Part shown: piece by piece, positions 53,376 through 62,530 of the stretch | Layout: the number at the start of each line of letters is the position of its first letter | Position numbering within the stretch: position 1 is the first letter of the stretch | NCBI RefSeq assembly: GCF_022458865.1 | Contig: NZ_JAJNMU010000030.1 | Coordinates: 46,048 to 110,047 of the forward strand | Length of the DNA: 64,000 nt | Origin: Paenibacillus periandrae | GTDB taxonomy: Bacteria > Bacillota > Bacilli > Paenibacillales > NBRC-103111 | Reading direction: 5' to 3' | Made by a program: the position numbers and the translations under genes | Notes under the pieces: generated by a model | Told to the model about the DNA's origin: nothing | Databases searched by the model: none | Seen by the model: the letters and a program-made list of their open reading frames with translations, nothing else

Positions 53376-54401
53376 ATGGAGATTCAAATATCAAACGTAG
53401 AAGTAAATCGTATTGGAAACCGAATGCACATTCAATGGGACAAGGAAATGGCATTGGGAAAAGTGAAGGTTTTTACAGGGGTGTCGCCAATTGATGTGAA
53501 TGAAGAATTGGATGAAACAGCTATAGGTGTCTCATCATTATCATTCGACGACCCGAATCCGGGACGACGATCTTATTTTAAACTGAAGTCTGAACACGGT
53601 GGAGCACGAATTACAGCTGAAAGGAGACTACCGCTTCAAGGCTCCATAAACTTTCGGGATATGGGCGGATATGAAACAGTTGATGGGCGTTATATTAAAT
53701 GGGGAATGCTCTATCGATCAGAAGAACTGATTGGTTTGACCGAGGCCGACCGACTATACCTGCAGTATTGCGGATTGAAGATGATTTGCGATTACCGAGC
53801 TGAATACGAGGCGGAATTGAAACCCAATCCATCAATCGGGGATGCTCAGCAAATTGGAATTCCTATTGAAGTGAAATCTCCAAGGCATCGTTCACGAATG
53901 AACTATATGGACATGATCGCCATGGACAAGCTTCATTTGCTGGGCCCAACGGGCGAAATGCTGACTTTAGCCAATCAGCGGTATGTTTCCGATTTTACGA
54001 AGTCATTTGCCATTTTGTTCGAACTTCTATTAACACCCGGCAACCTGCCAATGGTACAGCATTGCGCCGCCGGAAAGGATCGCACAGGCTTCGGGTCGGC
54101 GATAGTTCTATTGGCTTTAGGTGTCCCGGAGCAAACCATTATGGAGGACTATCTACTCACCAATACGTTCAGAGAAGAAGTCGATCTACAAACTCTTGCA
54201 TTCATTAAACCGAAGCTTGCGCAAGAAGCGGATTGGGATGTTCTGTGGGCTGTGATGCAAGCAAGACAAGAGTACCTTCAGGCTGCGTTCGATGAAATCC
54301 ATAAGCGTTACGGGGACTTTGACCGTTATTTGGAAGAAGCGGTCGGTTTAACAGGTTCGAATAGGGTACAGCTTCAAGATATGCTCCTCACCGACATTTA
54401 A
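53376..54401 (+). CDS. Tyrosine-protein phosphatase (Y_phosphatase3, dual-specificity type)
   Basis: 341 residues. The first ~85 form an extra beta-sandwich-like domain. The catalytic domain then begins INFRDMGGYETVDGRYIKWG and MLYRSEELIGLTEADRLYLQ, with general-acid loop and the P-loop HCAAGKDRTG (Cys near residue 230). Relatives dephosphorylate phosphotyrosine, phosphoinositides or small phosphoesters. AGAGAGGGG precedes ATG 53376. It is the first gene of the operon and cytosolic, suggesting action on an imported phosphorylated compound rather than on signalling proteins; this is inference. Confidence 0.88.
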   Translation: MEIQISNVEVNRIGNRMHIQWDKEMALGKVKVFTGVSPIDVNEELDETAIGVSSLSFDDPNPGRRSYFKLKSEHGGARITAERRLPLQGSINFRDMGGYETVDGRYIKWGMLYRSEELIGLTEADRLYLQYCGLKMICDYRAEYEAELKPNPSIGDAQQIGIPIEVKSPRHRSRMNYMDMIAMDKLHLLGPTGEMLTLANQRYVSDFTKSFAILFELLLTPGNLPMVQHCAAGKDRTGFGSAIVLLALGVPEQTIMEDYLLTNTFREEVDLQTLAFIKPKLAQEADWDVLWAVMQARQEYLQAAFDEIHKRYGDFDRYLEEAVGLTGSNRVQLQDMLLTDI

Positions 54402-54443
54402 TCGACTTGACTTATAACCCTTACAGCAAAGGAGAGAATACAT

Positions 54444-55322
54444 TTGACTCGGAGCCATCGTATCGATTACAGACCCTTTCTTTACATCTTGCCTGCATTG
54501 ATCGGGTGTCTCGTGTTTACGGTTTATCCTGTTATTTACTTATTTTATCTAAGTCTTTACAAAGTTGATCTGCTAAGCAATACGTGGAAGTTTGTTGACG
54601 TACAGAACTATTTGAGTTTGGCACAATCACAAGATTTTTTGCAGGTTTTACGAAATTCGTTCTTTTATTCTTTTTTTACGGTTTCTATTTCCTGTACTTT
54701 ATCGCTTGTACTGGCTGTTCTGTTGAATCGTCCGGGAAAGCTGCATCAATTTGTTCAGACTGCGGTGTTCACGCCCCATATCATCCCATTAGTTTCTATA
54801 TCTTTATTATGGATGTGGATGATGGATAAGGATTATGGGTTACTAAACATGATACTCCAATCGCTTCACTTGCCCACGTTACTATGGATCGATAGTCCGG
54901 CCACTTCGTTGATGTCATTGATTTTGGTGGCCATATGGAAAAGTCTCGGATTTAATATTTTGCTCATTATTGCGGGCATGCACGCTATTCCGATACCTGT
55001 GCTAGAAGCCGCACGTTTGGATAATGCAAATCCAGTCCGAATAGTTACCCGAATTATTATTCCGCTGTTATCGCCAACGCTCTTTTTTATGCTGACTGTG
55101 AATATCATCAGTTCTCTACAAGTATTCGATTCCGTCAAAGTTTTGACAAGCGGAGGACCTGCCAACTCCTCGAATGTGCTTGTTTATTGGATTTATCAAA
55201 CGGGATTCGAATTTTATAAATTTGGTGAGGCTTCGACTGGAGCTGTGATCCTGTTTGTGATTGTGTCCATTGTGACGATTGTGAACTTCCTGATACTACG
55301 CTCCCGTGTTCATTATCATTAA
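54444..55322 (+). CDS. ABC transporter permease, UgpA type
   Basis: 292 residues with six membrane segments and EAA loop EAARLDNANPVRIVTRIIIP. TTG 54444 has AAAGGAGAG 10 bases upstream. Similar throughout to the permease at 44278, including the Asn-for-Gly change in the EAA loop. Partner of the permease starting at 55342. Confidence 0.9.
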   Translation: MTRSHRIDYRPFLYILPALIGCLVFTVYPVIYLFYLSLYKVDLLSNTWKFVDVQNYLSLAQSQDFLQVLRNSFFYSFFTVSISCTLSLVLAVLLNRPGKLHQFVQTAVFTPHIIPLVSISLLWMWMMDKDYGLLNMILQSLHLPTLLWIDSPATSLMSLILVAIWKSLGFNILLIIAGMHAIPIPVLEAARLDNANPVRIVTRIIIPLLSPTLFFMLTVNIISSLQVFDSVKVLTSGGPANSSNVLVYWIYQTGFEFYKFGEASTGAVILFVIVSIVTIVNFLILRSRVHYH

Positions 55323-55341
55323 ACTAAAGGCGGTTCAAAAA

Positions 55342-56175
55342 ATGAGCAAACGCGTATTTGGTGTAAACCTCCCAGAAGCGGCAGGGTTACTCTTGTTGCT
55401 GGCGGTCGGACTGATCTATTTGTTCCCGTTTTATTGGATGATTGTTACCTCTTTTAAGACGCTGCCGGAGACGCTGGTTTTTCCACCATCGTTTTTCCCG
55501 AAGCAATTGAAGTTTGAGAACTATTTGGACGTATGGAAAACGGGACCTTTTCCCCGTTATGTGTTTAACAGCTTTCTCGTTGCCATACTAACCACCGCTC
55601 TCCAATTGATTGTCGCAATACCAGCTGCTTATGCGTTCGCACGAAGACGGTTTAAGGGATCTAAAATCGTGTACGCCATGATACTTGCGGGTATGATGCT
55701 TCCGATGCAGGTTGTGATCATTCCGATCTACCTGCTGCTCAGTGAGTTAGGCTGGATTAACACATATGCAGCATTGACGATCCCCTATATGGTTTCGCCA
55801 TTTGCCATTTTTCTGTTGACCGAATCCTTTAAGCAATTACCGGATGACATTATCGATGCGGCAAAGTTGGAGCAGCTGTCAGAAGGAAGGCTTGTGTTGA
55901 GTATGCTGCTTCCCATGATCAAGCAAATCATAGTTACCGTCACTTTGCTGCTATTTATCACACACTGGAACGATTTATTTTGGGTGCTAATCATGACGAG
56001 CAGCGAGCAGCTTCATACCTTGACGGTTGGAATGATCAAATTGACCAATACCGAGGGTACGCATTGGCAATTACTGATGGCTGGTAACGTTATTCTTGTG
56101 GCGCCGATATTTATGATTTATTTGTTTGCGAGCAAACACATCAAGTCCGCTTTTACCTACAGCGGCATCAAATAG
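55342..56175 (+). CDS. ABC transporter permease, UgpE type, with divergent EAA loop
   Basis: 277 residues from ATG 55342, with six membrane segments and C-terminal KHIKSAFTYSGIK. The longer in-frame start at 55306 lies inside the upstream gene and is rejected. Where relatives have EAAxLDGAS this protein has DAAKLEQLSEGRLVLSMLLP, a degenerate ATPase-contact loop. AAGGCGG is a weak ribosome site. Second channel subunit of the importer. Confidence 0.88.
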   Translation: MSKRVFGVNLPEAAGLLLLLAVGLIYLFPFYWMIVTSFKTLPETLVFPPSFFPKQLKFENYLDVWKTGPFPRYVFNSFLVAILTTALQLIVAIPAAYAFARRRFKGSKIVYAMILAGMMLPMQVVIIPIYLLLSELGWINTYAALTIPYMVSPFAIFLLTESFKQLPDDIIDAAKLEQLSEGRLVLSMLLPMIKQIIVTVTLLLFITHWNDLFWVLIMTSSEQLHTLTVGMIKLTNTEGTHWQLLMAGNVILVAPIFMIYLFASKHIKSAFTYSGIK

Positions 56176-56204
56176 ATAACTGAACTATACGAGGAGAGAA
56201 CTTT

Positions 56205-57533
56205 ATGAAGAAGCTTTTATTAAATTTAACTATCTTAGTGACAGTACTATCGATTGCCGGGTGTGCAGGAAACAACAAGACAGATAACACAGCAGGGGAT
56301 AAAGCAGGCTCGGGAGGTACCAAATCCGAAAATACAGCTGCTTCCGTGACCAAAATTGAATATTGGTATGCACAAGCCGCTCAGCTAAGCAAAGCAACAG
56401 AGGATATGATCAGCAAATATAATTCCGAACAATCCGACGTCAAAGTAACTGGAGTGAACTTAGGCGATGGCAGTGCACTTGCCACCAAGCTGCAAGCCGC
56501 CATTCTTGCGGGTAATCAGCCAGCCATAGCGATGCTTGCTACGACGCAAACGTCGGAATTCGGTTTATCCCGTGCATTGGACGATTTAAAAACGTATTTT
56601 TCAAAAGAAGAGATTGCTGCTTTTCATCCAGGTATGTTGAATAATGCCTTAATCAAGGATCAATTGCTCGGAATACCTTTTTATCGAAGTACTTTTGTCA
56701 TGTACTACAACAAGAATATGCTGCGTGACGCAGGGCTTCCAGATGCAGGCCCGAAAAATTGGGAGGAGCTGAAATCATTTGCTTTAAAAACGACTGATAA
56801 AAACAAATCGGTTGTCGGTTTTGAGATGCCAATTGACGTGATCTTTTTCGAGGATGGTGTATTTCAGCAAAAAGGTGAAATGTTCTCGCCAGATGAAAAG
56901 CAAGTCGCTTTCGACAACGAAGCGGGCTACGCTACAGTCAGATTATATCAAGACATGATCAAGAACGGCTCCATGAAAATACCGTCCGGTCAGGAATCAA
57001 ATGCGCATTTATCCGCGATTAACGACTTCATCTCACAGAAAGCCGCAATCATTTTTACAACATCGGCTACATTGCCTACTATGCTTGAGGGTGCAAAGGA
57101 TAAATTCGAGCTTGGTGTAGGTTTTCTACCGGCAGGTCAGCAGTATGCAGCGAGCACAACTGGCTCCAATCTGACGGTTCTAGCAAAGTCATCAACACAG
57201 GAAAAGAAAGCAGCCGTGGATTTTATTAAGTGGCTTGCGCAAAAAGAAAATGTGGCTCAATTGAGCGAAGTTACTGGGTATATCCCCGTGACAAAGGAAG
57301 CAAAGGAAAGTGAGCGAATTAAGCAGTTATGGACTAAAACACCACAATATCGCGTTGCATATGATCAGCTTGATTTTGCACGTTCAAGGCCAACAATGAA
57401 AGGATACAAGGAAATATCGATAAAAATTCAGGATGAAATCAAAAAGGCTCTGATGGATGTTTCTATCACACCAGAGGATGCAGTGAAGTCGGCAGCGAAA
57501 CAGGTACAGCAATTACTAGACGCCCAAAAATAA
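56205..57533 (+). CDS. Extracellular substrate-binding lipoprotein, UgpB type
   Basis: 442 residues with lipobox IAGC (residues ~17-20), a Gly/Asn/Lys linker, then a family-1 binding fold: IEYWYAQAAQLSKATEDMIS at the start and FDFARSRP-like Trp-poor C-terminus. It is a paralogue of the 46079 lipoprotein (shared C-terminal pattern YRVAYDQLDFA / KVAYDQLQYA). GAGGAGAG precedes ATG 56205. With the two permeases it forms an importer lacking its own ATPase. Confidence 0.9.
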   Translation: MKKLLLNLTILVTVLSIAGCAGNNKTDNTAGDKAGSGGTKSENTAASVTKIEYWYAQAAQLSKATEDMISKYNSEQSDVKVTGVNLGDGSALATKLQAAILAGNQPAIAMLATTQTSEFGLSRALDDLKTYFSKEEIAAFHPGMLNNALIKDQLLGIPFYRSTFVMYYNKNMLRDAGLPDAGPKNWEELKSFALKTTDKNKSVVGFEMPIDVIFFEDGVFQQKGEMFSPDEKQVAFDNEAGYATVRLYQDMIKNGSMKIPSGQESNAHLSAINDFISQKAAIIFTTSATLPTMLEGAKDKFELGVGFLPAGQQYAASTTGSNLTVLAKSSTQEKKAAVDFIKWLAQKENVAQLSEVTGYIPVTKEAKESERIKQLWTKTPQYRVAYDQLDFARSRPTMKGYKEISIKIQDEIKKALMDVSITPEDAVKSAAKQVQQLLDAQK

Positions 57534-57554
57534 CCTAAAGAGGAGATTTTATAA

Positions 57555-58481
57555 ATGAAAATGTTTTATGATGATCAGCTTTTTCAAACAGACAAGCGAC
57601 CGTGGGTAGGAGAATTACCACAGACTTCATCCAATGATTTCCAGTTTGTTATTATGGGGGATCGTACCGGTTTTGCAATTGAAGGAGTGTTTGAAGAGGC
57701 ATTAGGGTTGGTCAAAAATATGAACCCAGATTTTATCGTTGCAGTTGGCGATTTGATTGAAGGATACTGGCAGCACGCAGAGGGCGCTCATCGTGAATGG
57801 GACGAGCTTGAGACCCATATTAAAAGTACAGGATTGCCGTTCTTACCGATTGCTGGCAATCATGATTATAGTAGTGTGGTTATGAAGCAGGTTTGGCAGG
57901 AACGGAAGGGAATGGATTATTATGCCTTTCGTTATGGGAATGTTTTATTTTTGGCTTTAAATACGGAAGAACCGCAGCATTCACTTTCCCCTGAACTTGA
58001 GCTTGCATTTAGGGAGACAGAAATACTTAGCAAGCGTGAACCGGAAAAAGCTGAAGAGGTGATTCAGGCACTGCTGTCTAACATTTCCAAGCAGCAGGCA
58101 CAAGAGCCAAGCGCACATCACCCAAAGCCGTGCATTGGGGAGGAACAGTTTGCATTTATCGAAAAAGTACTTAATGAGCATCAAGATGTAGATTGGACCT
58201 TTGTCATGACACATCGACCGATCTGGAAAACGGATGGTACCGTATTCGAGCGAACGGTCCAAGCCTTGAATTCAAGACCATATACAATGCTCGCCGGACA
58301 TTTTCATAAGCTGGAGGTTGAGAAGATAGCTGGAAATCAACATATTCAAATGGGGAGAACTGGAGCCAACAAGCATAAACATGGGTTGGACGAATTTCAT
58401 CATATCATATGGGTAGCTGTGAGGAATGGGGTTCCAAGCTTTACGGCCATTAAGCTGGACGGCACTAAAGAGTTAAGTTAG
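57555..58481 (+). CDS. Metallophosphoesterase (calcineurin-like)
   Basis: 308 residues, no signal peptide. Dinuclear-metal motifs in order: FVIMGDRTG (D-x-R variant of DxH), FIVAVGDLIEG, PIAGNHDY, FVMTHRPIW and MLAGHFHKLE. The first motif has Arg where DxH has His, a change that may alter one metal site. AGAGGAG precedes ATG 57555, 21 bases after the binding-protein stop. As last gene of the operon it probably cleaves the imported phosphodiester or phosphomonoester, complementing the phosphatase at 53376. Confidence 0.88.
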   Translation: MKMFYDDQLFQTDKRPWVGELPQTSSNDFQFVIMGDRTGFAIEGVFEEALGLVKNMNPDFIVAVGDLIEGYWQHAEGAHREWDELETHIKSTGLPFLPIAGNHDYSSVVMKQVWQERKGMDYYAFRYGNVLFLALNTEEPQHSLSPELELAFRETEILSKREPEKAEEVIQALLSNISKQQAQEPSAHHPKPCIGEEQFAFIEKVLNEHQDVDWTFVMTHRPIWKTDGTVFERTVQALNSRPYTMLAGHFHKLEVEKIAGNQHIQMGRTGANKHKHGLDEFHHIIWVAVRNGVPSFTAIKLDGTKELS

Positions 58482-58506
58482 AAAGCTTGTTGTAGGGGGA
58501 CACCCA

Positions 58507-58543
58507 AAAAAAGGAGGCGGCTTATTACAGCCCCTCCCTTCAT
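58507..58543. terminator. Terminator between convergent genes
   Basis: On the minus strand GGAGGGGCT and AGCCGCCTCC pair around TGTAAT with a run of seven T (AAAAAAA on the plus strand). It serves the symporter gene ending at 58556. Confidence 0.75.
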
Positions 58544-58555
58544 GATATCATCCAA

Positions 58556-59920
58556 TCAAGCATGATTAAGTTCCAATTGATCCTCTTCATCCCTATTGAA
58601 TGACTCTCTGTCGAATTCGCCTTCAGAATCAGCCACTAACAGAGCGCTAACAGTCGTTCCTGTTGCATTCACCGCAGTCCGGCCCATATCGACCACAGCG
58701 TCTATGGCGAGCACAAGTCCTAAGCCTTCGATAGGCAGTCCTAACGCTGTTAACACTACTGTTGTCGAAATCGACGCTGGACCGGGTACTCCTGCTACCC
58801 CGATTGAGGAAATCATGCTGACTAACACCAACAGCACATATTCGGGAATACCCATTGGAATATCGTACACCCGTGCAACGAAGACTGCAACTACAGCTGG
58901 CCATACGCCGCCGCAGCCGTTCATATTCATCGTAGCCCCAAGCGGTGCCACGAAGCTTGCGATTCGAGGGGATACACGCAACCGTTTCGTAATGACCTCC
59001 AGATTGACCGGCAGCGTCACATAGCTGCTGCGTGTTGTGAATGCAATCGCAATCGTTGGATAAGCCTTGCGGAAAAATTTAATTGGATTCACCTTGGCGA
59101 CAAAAGTAACCAAACCGCCGAACGTTAGAATAAAATGAATAATCAGCGCCACATAGGTTGCAGCAATCACTTTAGCTAATGGCGCTAACGTCTCCAGACC
59201 GTATTTGGCAGCCATAGTCGCTATAAGCGCATATACGCCATAGGGTGTCAGGCGAATGATGTACTTGGTTACCTGATGCATAACTTGAGCTAGCGATTCG
59301 ATCACCTGCTTGACAGGCTTCACGACATCCGGCTTTTTTGTTCCAACTTGGACAATCGCTATGGCTACAAAAAAAGCAAACACGAGTACAGGTACAACTT
59401 TACCACCAGCCATATCACTGATCGGATTGGTTGGAATCAGGTCCAGAATAACCTGAGAAAATGTCGGAATATCCCGTGGCTTAAAGCTGGACGGTATGGA
59501 TTGTGATATGCCTGCACCTGGATCGAGGGCCAGAGCAACCAGCAAACCGATCACCGCGGCAATACCGGTAGTAATTAAAAATAAGGAGATCGTTTTAATA
59601 CCGATTTTGCGAAGCTGTCCAAGACTGGAAATCGACGTGATACTTGTAATAACTAGAACGAATACTAAGGGAATAACGAGCATTTTGACTAAATTGACAT
59701 AGATCGTCCCGATGGTTCCCACACTTGTAGCATCGATTTTGAATGCATGAAAAAATATTCCAGCAATCAACCCAAGTCCAAGTGCTAACAGTACCCTGTA
59801 TCCGAAATTAACCCGCTTTCTGGCTAGCAGGTAAAGCAGACCGATCAGTATGACAGAGACCAGCAGGCTGATCCAATTGGTTAGAATAGCATCAAGTAAA
59901 TTGTTTTTCACATCGTTCAC
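58556..59920 (-). CDS. Dicarboxylate/amino-acid:cation symporter (DAACS family)
   Basis: 454 residues with about eight membrane helices plus two hairpins. Typical stretches are YVNLVKMLVIPLVFVLVITS, AFTTRSSYVTLPVNLEV (hairpin 1 serine-rich motif), APLGATMNMNGCGGVW (NMDGT-like, here NMNGC) and DAVVDMGRTAVNATG (C-terminal substrate/Na+ site). Substrate may be glutamate, dicarboxylate or cystine (TcyP-like); the N-M-N-G-C variant prevents a firm choice. ATG 59920 is preceded by AAAGGGG. Confidence 0.88.
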   Translation of the reverse strand: MNDVKNNLLDAILTNWISLLVSVILIGLLYLLARKRVNFGYRVLLALGLGLIAGIFFHAFKIDATSVGTIGTIYVNLVKMLVIPLVFVLVITSITSISSLGQLRKIGIKTISLFLITTGIAAVIGLLVALALDPGAGISQSIPSSFKPRDIPTFSQVILDLIPTNPISDMAGGKVVPVLVFAFFVAIAIVQVGTKKPDVVKPVKQVIESLAQVMHQVTKYIIRLTPYGVYALIATMAAKYGLETLAPLAKVIAATYVALIIHFILTFGGLVTFVAKVNPIKFFRKAYPTIAIAFTTRSSYVTLPVNLEVITKRLRVSPRIASFVAPLGATMNMNGCGGVWPAVVAVFVARVYDIPMGIPEYVLLVLVSMISSIGVAGVPGPASISTTVVLTALGLPIEGLGLVLAIDAVVDMGRTAVNATGTTVSALLVADSEGEFDRESFNRDEEDQLELNHA

Positions 59921-60017
59921 CCCTTTATAACCTACCTATTCGATAGGATTAGTAAACAATAATATACTGCCATAAAAAAGAACTGTCAACTATATTTATT
60001 CTACACCTTCCCCCTTT

Positions 60018-60149
60018 AAAATAAACGATGCTGAAAGTGTATATGCACAGGATTTAGAAATCACAATTTTTGAGACTCCTAAATTGAATTGGGGGATCAG
60101 AGGTTATCCGGGTGACGAGCTTCAATTAAATTATAATATGATTGTTTAA
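60018..60149 (+). pseudogene. C-terminal remnant of a tautomerase-family protein
   Basis: The frame ends ETPKLNWGIRGYPGDELQLN, then YNMIV and stop, matching the C-terminal 'ENWGIRGG' region of tautomerase-type proteins as I recall them. The N-terminal Pro1 half is absent. Confidence 0.45.
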
Positions 60150-60394
60150 TGCGATTTTCCAGAGGTGACTGATGATTGAAGAGGAGCTTGCCGCGAGGCA
60201 GGGCAAGGGCAGCCCTCGGCAGGAAGGGAAAGCAGCATTTTCAAAGTTTCACCTAAGACACAAGCCAATTTTCTTGGGTTTTCAAGGTATAGTTCTGCCG
60301 TCCCGTCTTCGCCGCTGACCGCTTCTGTAAGTAAATGATCATGTTCTAAATCTGATTCATAGGATATGGCGTTAGGTGCAACGTTATTACTCAC
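60146..60394 (-). CDS. Small ORF coupled to the MarR gene, unknown function
   Basis: 82 residues beginning MSNNVAPNAISYESDLEHDH, acidic in the first half and Pro/Ser/Cys-rich in the second. Its ATG overlaps the MarR stop by 4 bases (ATGA type), which allows translational coupling, but there is no independent ribosome site or family match. It could be chance. Confidence 0.3.
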   Translation of the reverse strand: MSNNVAPNAISYESDLEHDHLLTEAVSGEDGTAELYLENPRKLACVLGETLKMLLSLPAEGCPCPASRQAPLQSSVTSGKSH

Positions 60395-60807
60395 TCAACA
60401 AACGTCCGATTTAATCTTGCCAGCAGCTCCCCGAACTTTTGGCGCTCCTCATCAGTCCAGTTTTTGAATAGTTGAGCATGCCGGGCTAGCCGGGCTTTTT
60501 TGGCCTCCATAACTTTCAGCATACCTGATTCCGTAACTTGAAAGTAACTGGATCTTCCGTCCGTTGGATCGGGCATCCGCTGCACATATCCTTTGGCTTC
60601 CAAAAGAGTCGTTTGTCTGCTTATCGTGGATATGTCCAAACGAAATTCGTCAGCTAACGCCTTAACACCTACGGGTCCATTCATGGACAACTGTGTAAGC
60701 AGCGTATAGGTCGATCGATCGAGCCCTCCTAGCTCCTTGTCCAGCGAGGTGCGGCGGATAAGCACAACCAATTCATAATCGATCAATTCGAGATCCTTTT
60801 CTAGCAT
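60391..60807 (-). CDS. MarR family transcriptional regulator
   Basis: 138 residues: VGVKALADEFRLDISTISRQ (HTH) and GYVQRMPDPTDGRSSYFQVT (wing with the DxRS motif). AAAGGAATG lies before ATG 60807. It is divergent from a DHA2 efflux pump, and two near-identical TTGTATnATACAA palindromes lie between them. It should repress the pump and itself until a ligand binds. Confidence 0.93.
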   Translation of the reverse strand: MLEKDLELIDYELVVLIRRTSLDKELGGLDRSTYTLLTQLSMNGPVGVKALADEFRLDISTISRQTTLLEAKGYVQRMPDPTDGRSSYFQVTESGMLKVMEAKKARLARHAQLFKNWTDEERQKFGELLARLNRTFVE

Positions 60808-60832
60808 CAATACATCATTCCTTTACATGGCA

Positions 60833-60860
60833 TTGACATTTGGATATGTAGTTGTATAAT
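60833..60860 (+). promoter_or_regulatory. Sigma-A promoter of the MFS pump
   Basis: TTGACA at 60833-60838, 16-base spacer, TATAAT at 60855-60860. The -10 box lies inside operator copy 1. Confidence 0.8.
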
Positions 60861-60890
60861 ACAAGTACATAAGATGATTGTATCATACAA
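60852..60890. promoter_or_regulatory. Twin MarR operators
   Basis: TTGTATAATACAA (60852-60864) and TTGTATCATACAA (60878-60890) are palindromes differing only at the central base, 26 bases apart centre to centre, i.e. about 2.5 helical turns. Outer GTAG/CTAC bases make the whole 60848-60894 region an inverted repeat. Confidence 0.8.
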
Positions 60891-60993
60891 CTACTTACAA
60901 ATAAAGCCGATTATATTAACACTATGTTGAAGAATACAGGGTTGTATCGATTCTGTATCATGTAAACATGGTGGTTAGAAGGTGGAGGATATT

Positions 60994-62439
60994 GTGGCCA
61001 ACAAGACAGCTGGCAATGCATCGTTTTGGTTCATTATTTTAGCTATTTTTTTCGGAAATTTCATGTCCATGCTTAGCTCGACAACAATCAATGTTGCCTT
61101 TCCGATATTTATGAAAGATTTTCACGCTGAGCTCGGCATGGTTCAATGGATGATTACCGGATTTTTGCTGGCTACAGGGGTCGTCGCTCCAGTTGTCGGC
61201 TATTTTGGCGATCGGTGGAGCTATAAGCGTTTATATATATTTGCCTTAACCGGGTTCACATTATTCTCAGTTTTATGTACGATCGCTTGGAATATCGAAT
61301 CGTTGGTGTTGTTTCGCATAGTGCAGGGGGTATTCAGCGGATTAATAATTCCCACAACTATGACGATGGTCTACCAATTTATTGCAAAAGACCGACAGGC
61401 ATTTGCGATGAGCCTATGGAGCTTATCCTCCATGCTGGCACCGGCTTTCGGACCGACTCTGGGAGGCTGGTTAACTGAATACTTTGGCTGGAGATCTTTA
61501 TTTCTACTGAATTTACCAATAGGACTTATCGCGATTACGGTTGCTTTCAAGTGCCTTCCTTTTCAACGAGCAAGCAAGTCAAATACATTCGATTTACCGG
61601 GTTTTATTACCGTCCTTGTTAGCAGCTCTTTCATTATTCTTGCTTTTAGCGAAGGGAATGGCTGGGGCTGGACCTCCTGGAAAACCTTATCGTTTCTGAT
61701 CGTTGGTGCAGCGACTTTGGTATATTTCATTCGCCGCGAGCTTTCCTTGAAAGAACCGTTGCTCAACCTGCGCGTGTTCCATACCAACCGCTTTACGTAC
61801 AGCTTAATTATTAATTGCATTATTACGGCTTCGTTATATTCAGGCACCTTTTTAATTCCAGTGTTTCTGCAGGATATTCAGCAATCGACAGCTTTGAACA
61901 CGGCTTTGGTGCTGCTGCCTGGTTCCATGGTTATGGCTTTCTTTTCCCCTATTGTCGGAAAGCTGTATACTAAGATAGGTCCTTTCTGGCTGATTCTAAG
62001 TGGTATTGTATTGCTGATCGTATCGACCTGGGAGTTAAGTCATATCTCGCTCCAGGCTACTCATGTGTATGTGTCTGCCTGGATGACGCTTCGTTATGTG
62101 GGGATTGCGTTGGCATTTATGCCAGTTATGAATGCAGGGATGTCTGCTATTCGCAAGGAGAATTCAGGACACGCTTCGTCCGTGACGAACTGGGTGCGTC
62201 AAGCTACAGGGGCATTGTCCATTGGGGTTTTCAGTTCCTTGCTCGCGGCCAGATCGTTGACTCACCAGAAAGAGCTGAGTGAAGGAGCGTCTGCAGGTGC
62301 CCAGCTCGTGAGAGAGCAGGGGATGACCTTGGGGGTACAGGATGTTTTTATGACGGCTACTATCATTTGTGTAGTTGCTATTCCGTTAACCTTTTTATTA
62401 AAAGAAAAGCGTAAAAAATCACAAGCCTTGACTGAATAA
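60994..62439 (+). CDS. MFS multidrug efflux transporter, DHA2 family
   Basis: ~481 residues with about 14 membrane segments: FMSMLSSTTINVAFPIFMKD, MVQWMITGFLLATGVVAPVV, LVLFRIVQGVFSGLIIPTTM and GPTLGGWLTEYFGWRSLFLL (motif C). GTG 60994 has GGAGG 4-5 bases upstream; GTG 60982 is less well placed. Controlled by the divergent MarR gene through the twin operators. Related in layout to the pump at 31265, but clearly a different sequence. Confidence 0.9.
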   Translation: MANKTAGNASFWFIILAIFFGNFMSMLSSTTINVAFPIFMKDFHAELGMVQWMITGFLLATGVVAPVVGYFGDRWSYKRLYIFALTGFTLFSVLCTIAWNIESLVLFRIVQGVFSGLIIPTTMTMVYQFIAKDRQAFAMSLWSLSSMLAPAFGPTLGGWLTEYFGWRSLFLLNLPIGLIAITVAFKCLPFQRASKSNTFDLPGFITVLVSSSFIILAFSEGNGWGWTSWKTLSFLIVGAATLVYFIRRELSLKEPLLNLRVFHTNRFTYSLIINCIITASLYSGTFLIPVFLQDIQQSTALNTALVLLPGSMVMAFFSPIVGKLYTKIGPFWLILSGIVLLIVSTWELSHISLQATHVYVSAWMTLRYVGIALAFMPVMNAGMSAIRKENSGHASSVTNWVRQATGALSIGVFSSLLAARSLTHQKELSEGASAGAQLVREQGMTLGVQDVFMTATIICVVAIPLTFLLKEKRKKSQALTE

Positions 62440-62530
62440 GATGTGTTTTTCTGAACATTTTTAAAGCGTCCAGTCACATGACGTTTGCCTAGCATAACCT
62501 ACAGTATGGAAGTCGGAAGGAGGGATAGAA

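Noticed and set aside
58596..59024. 142-residue plus-strand frame
   Set aside because: Antisense shadow of the DAACS symporter.
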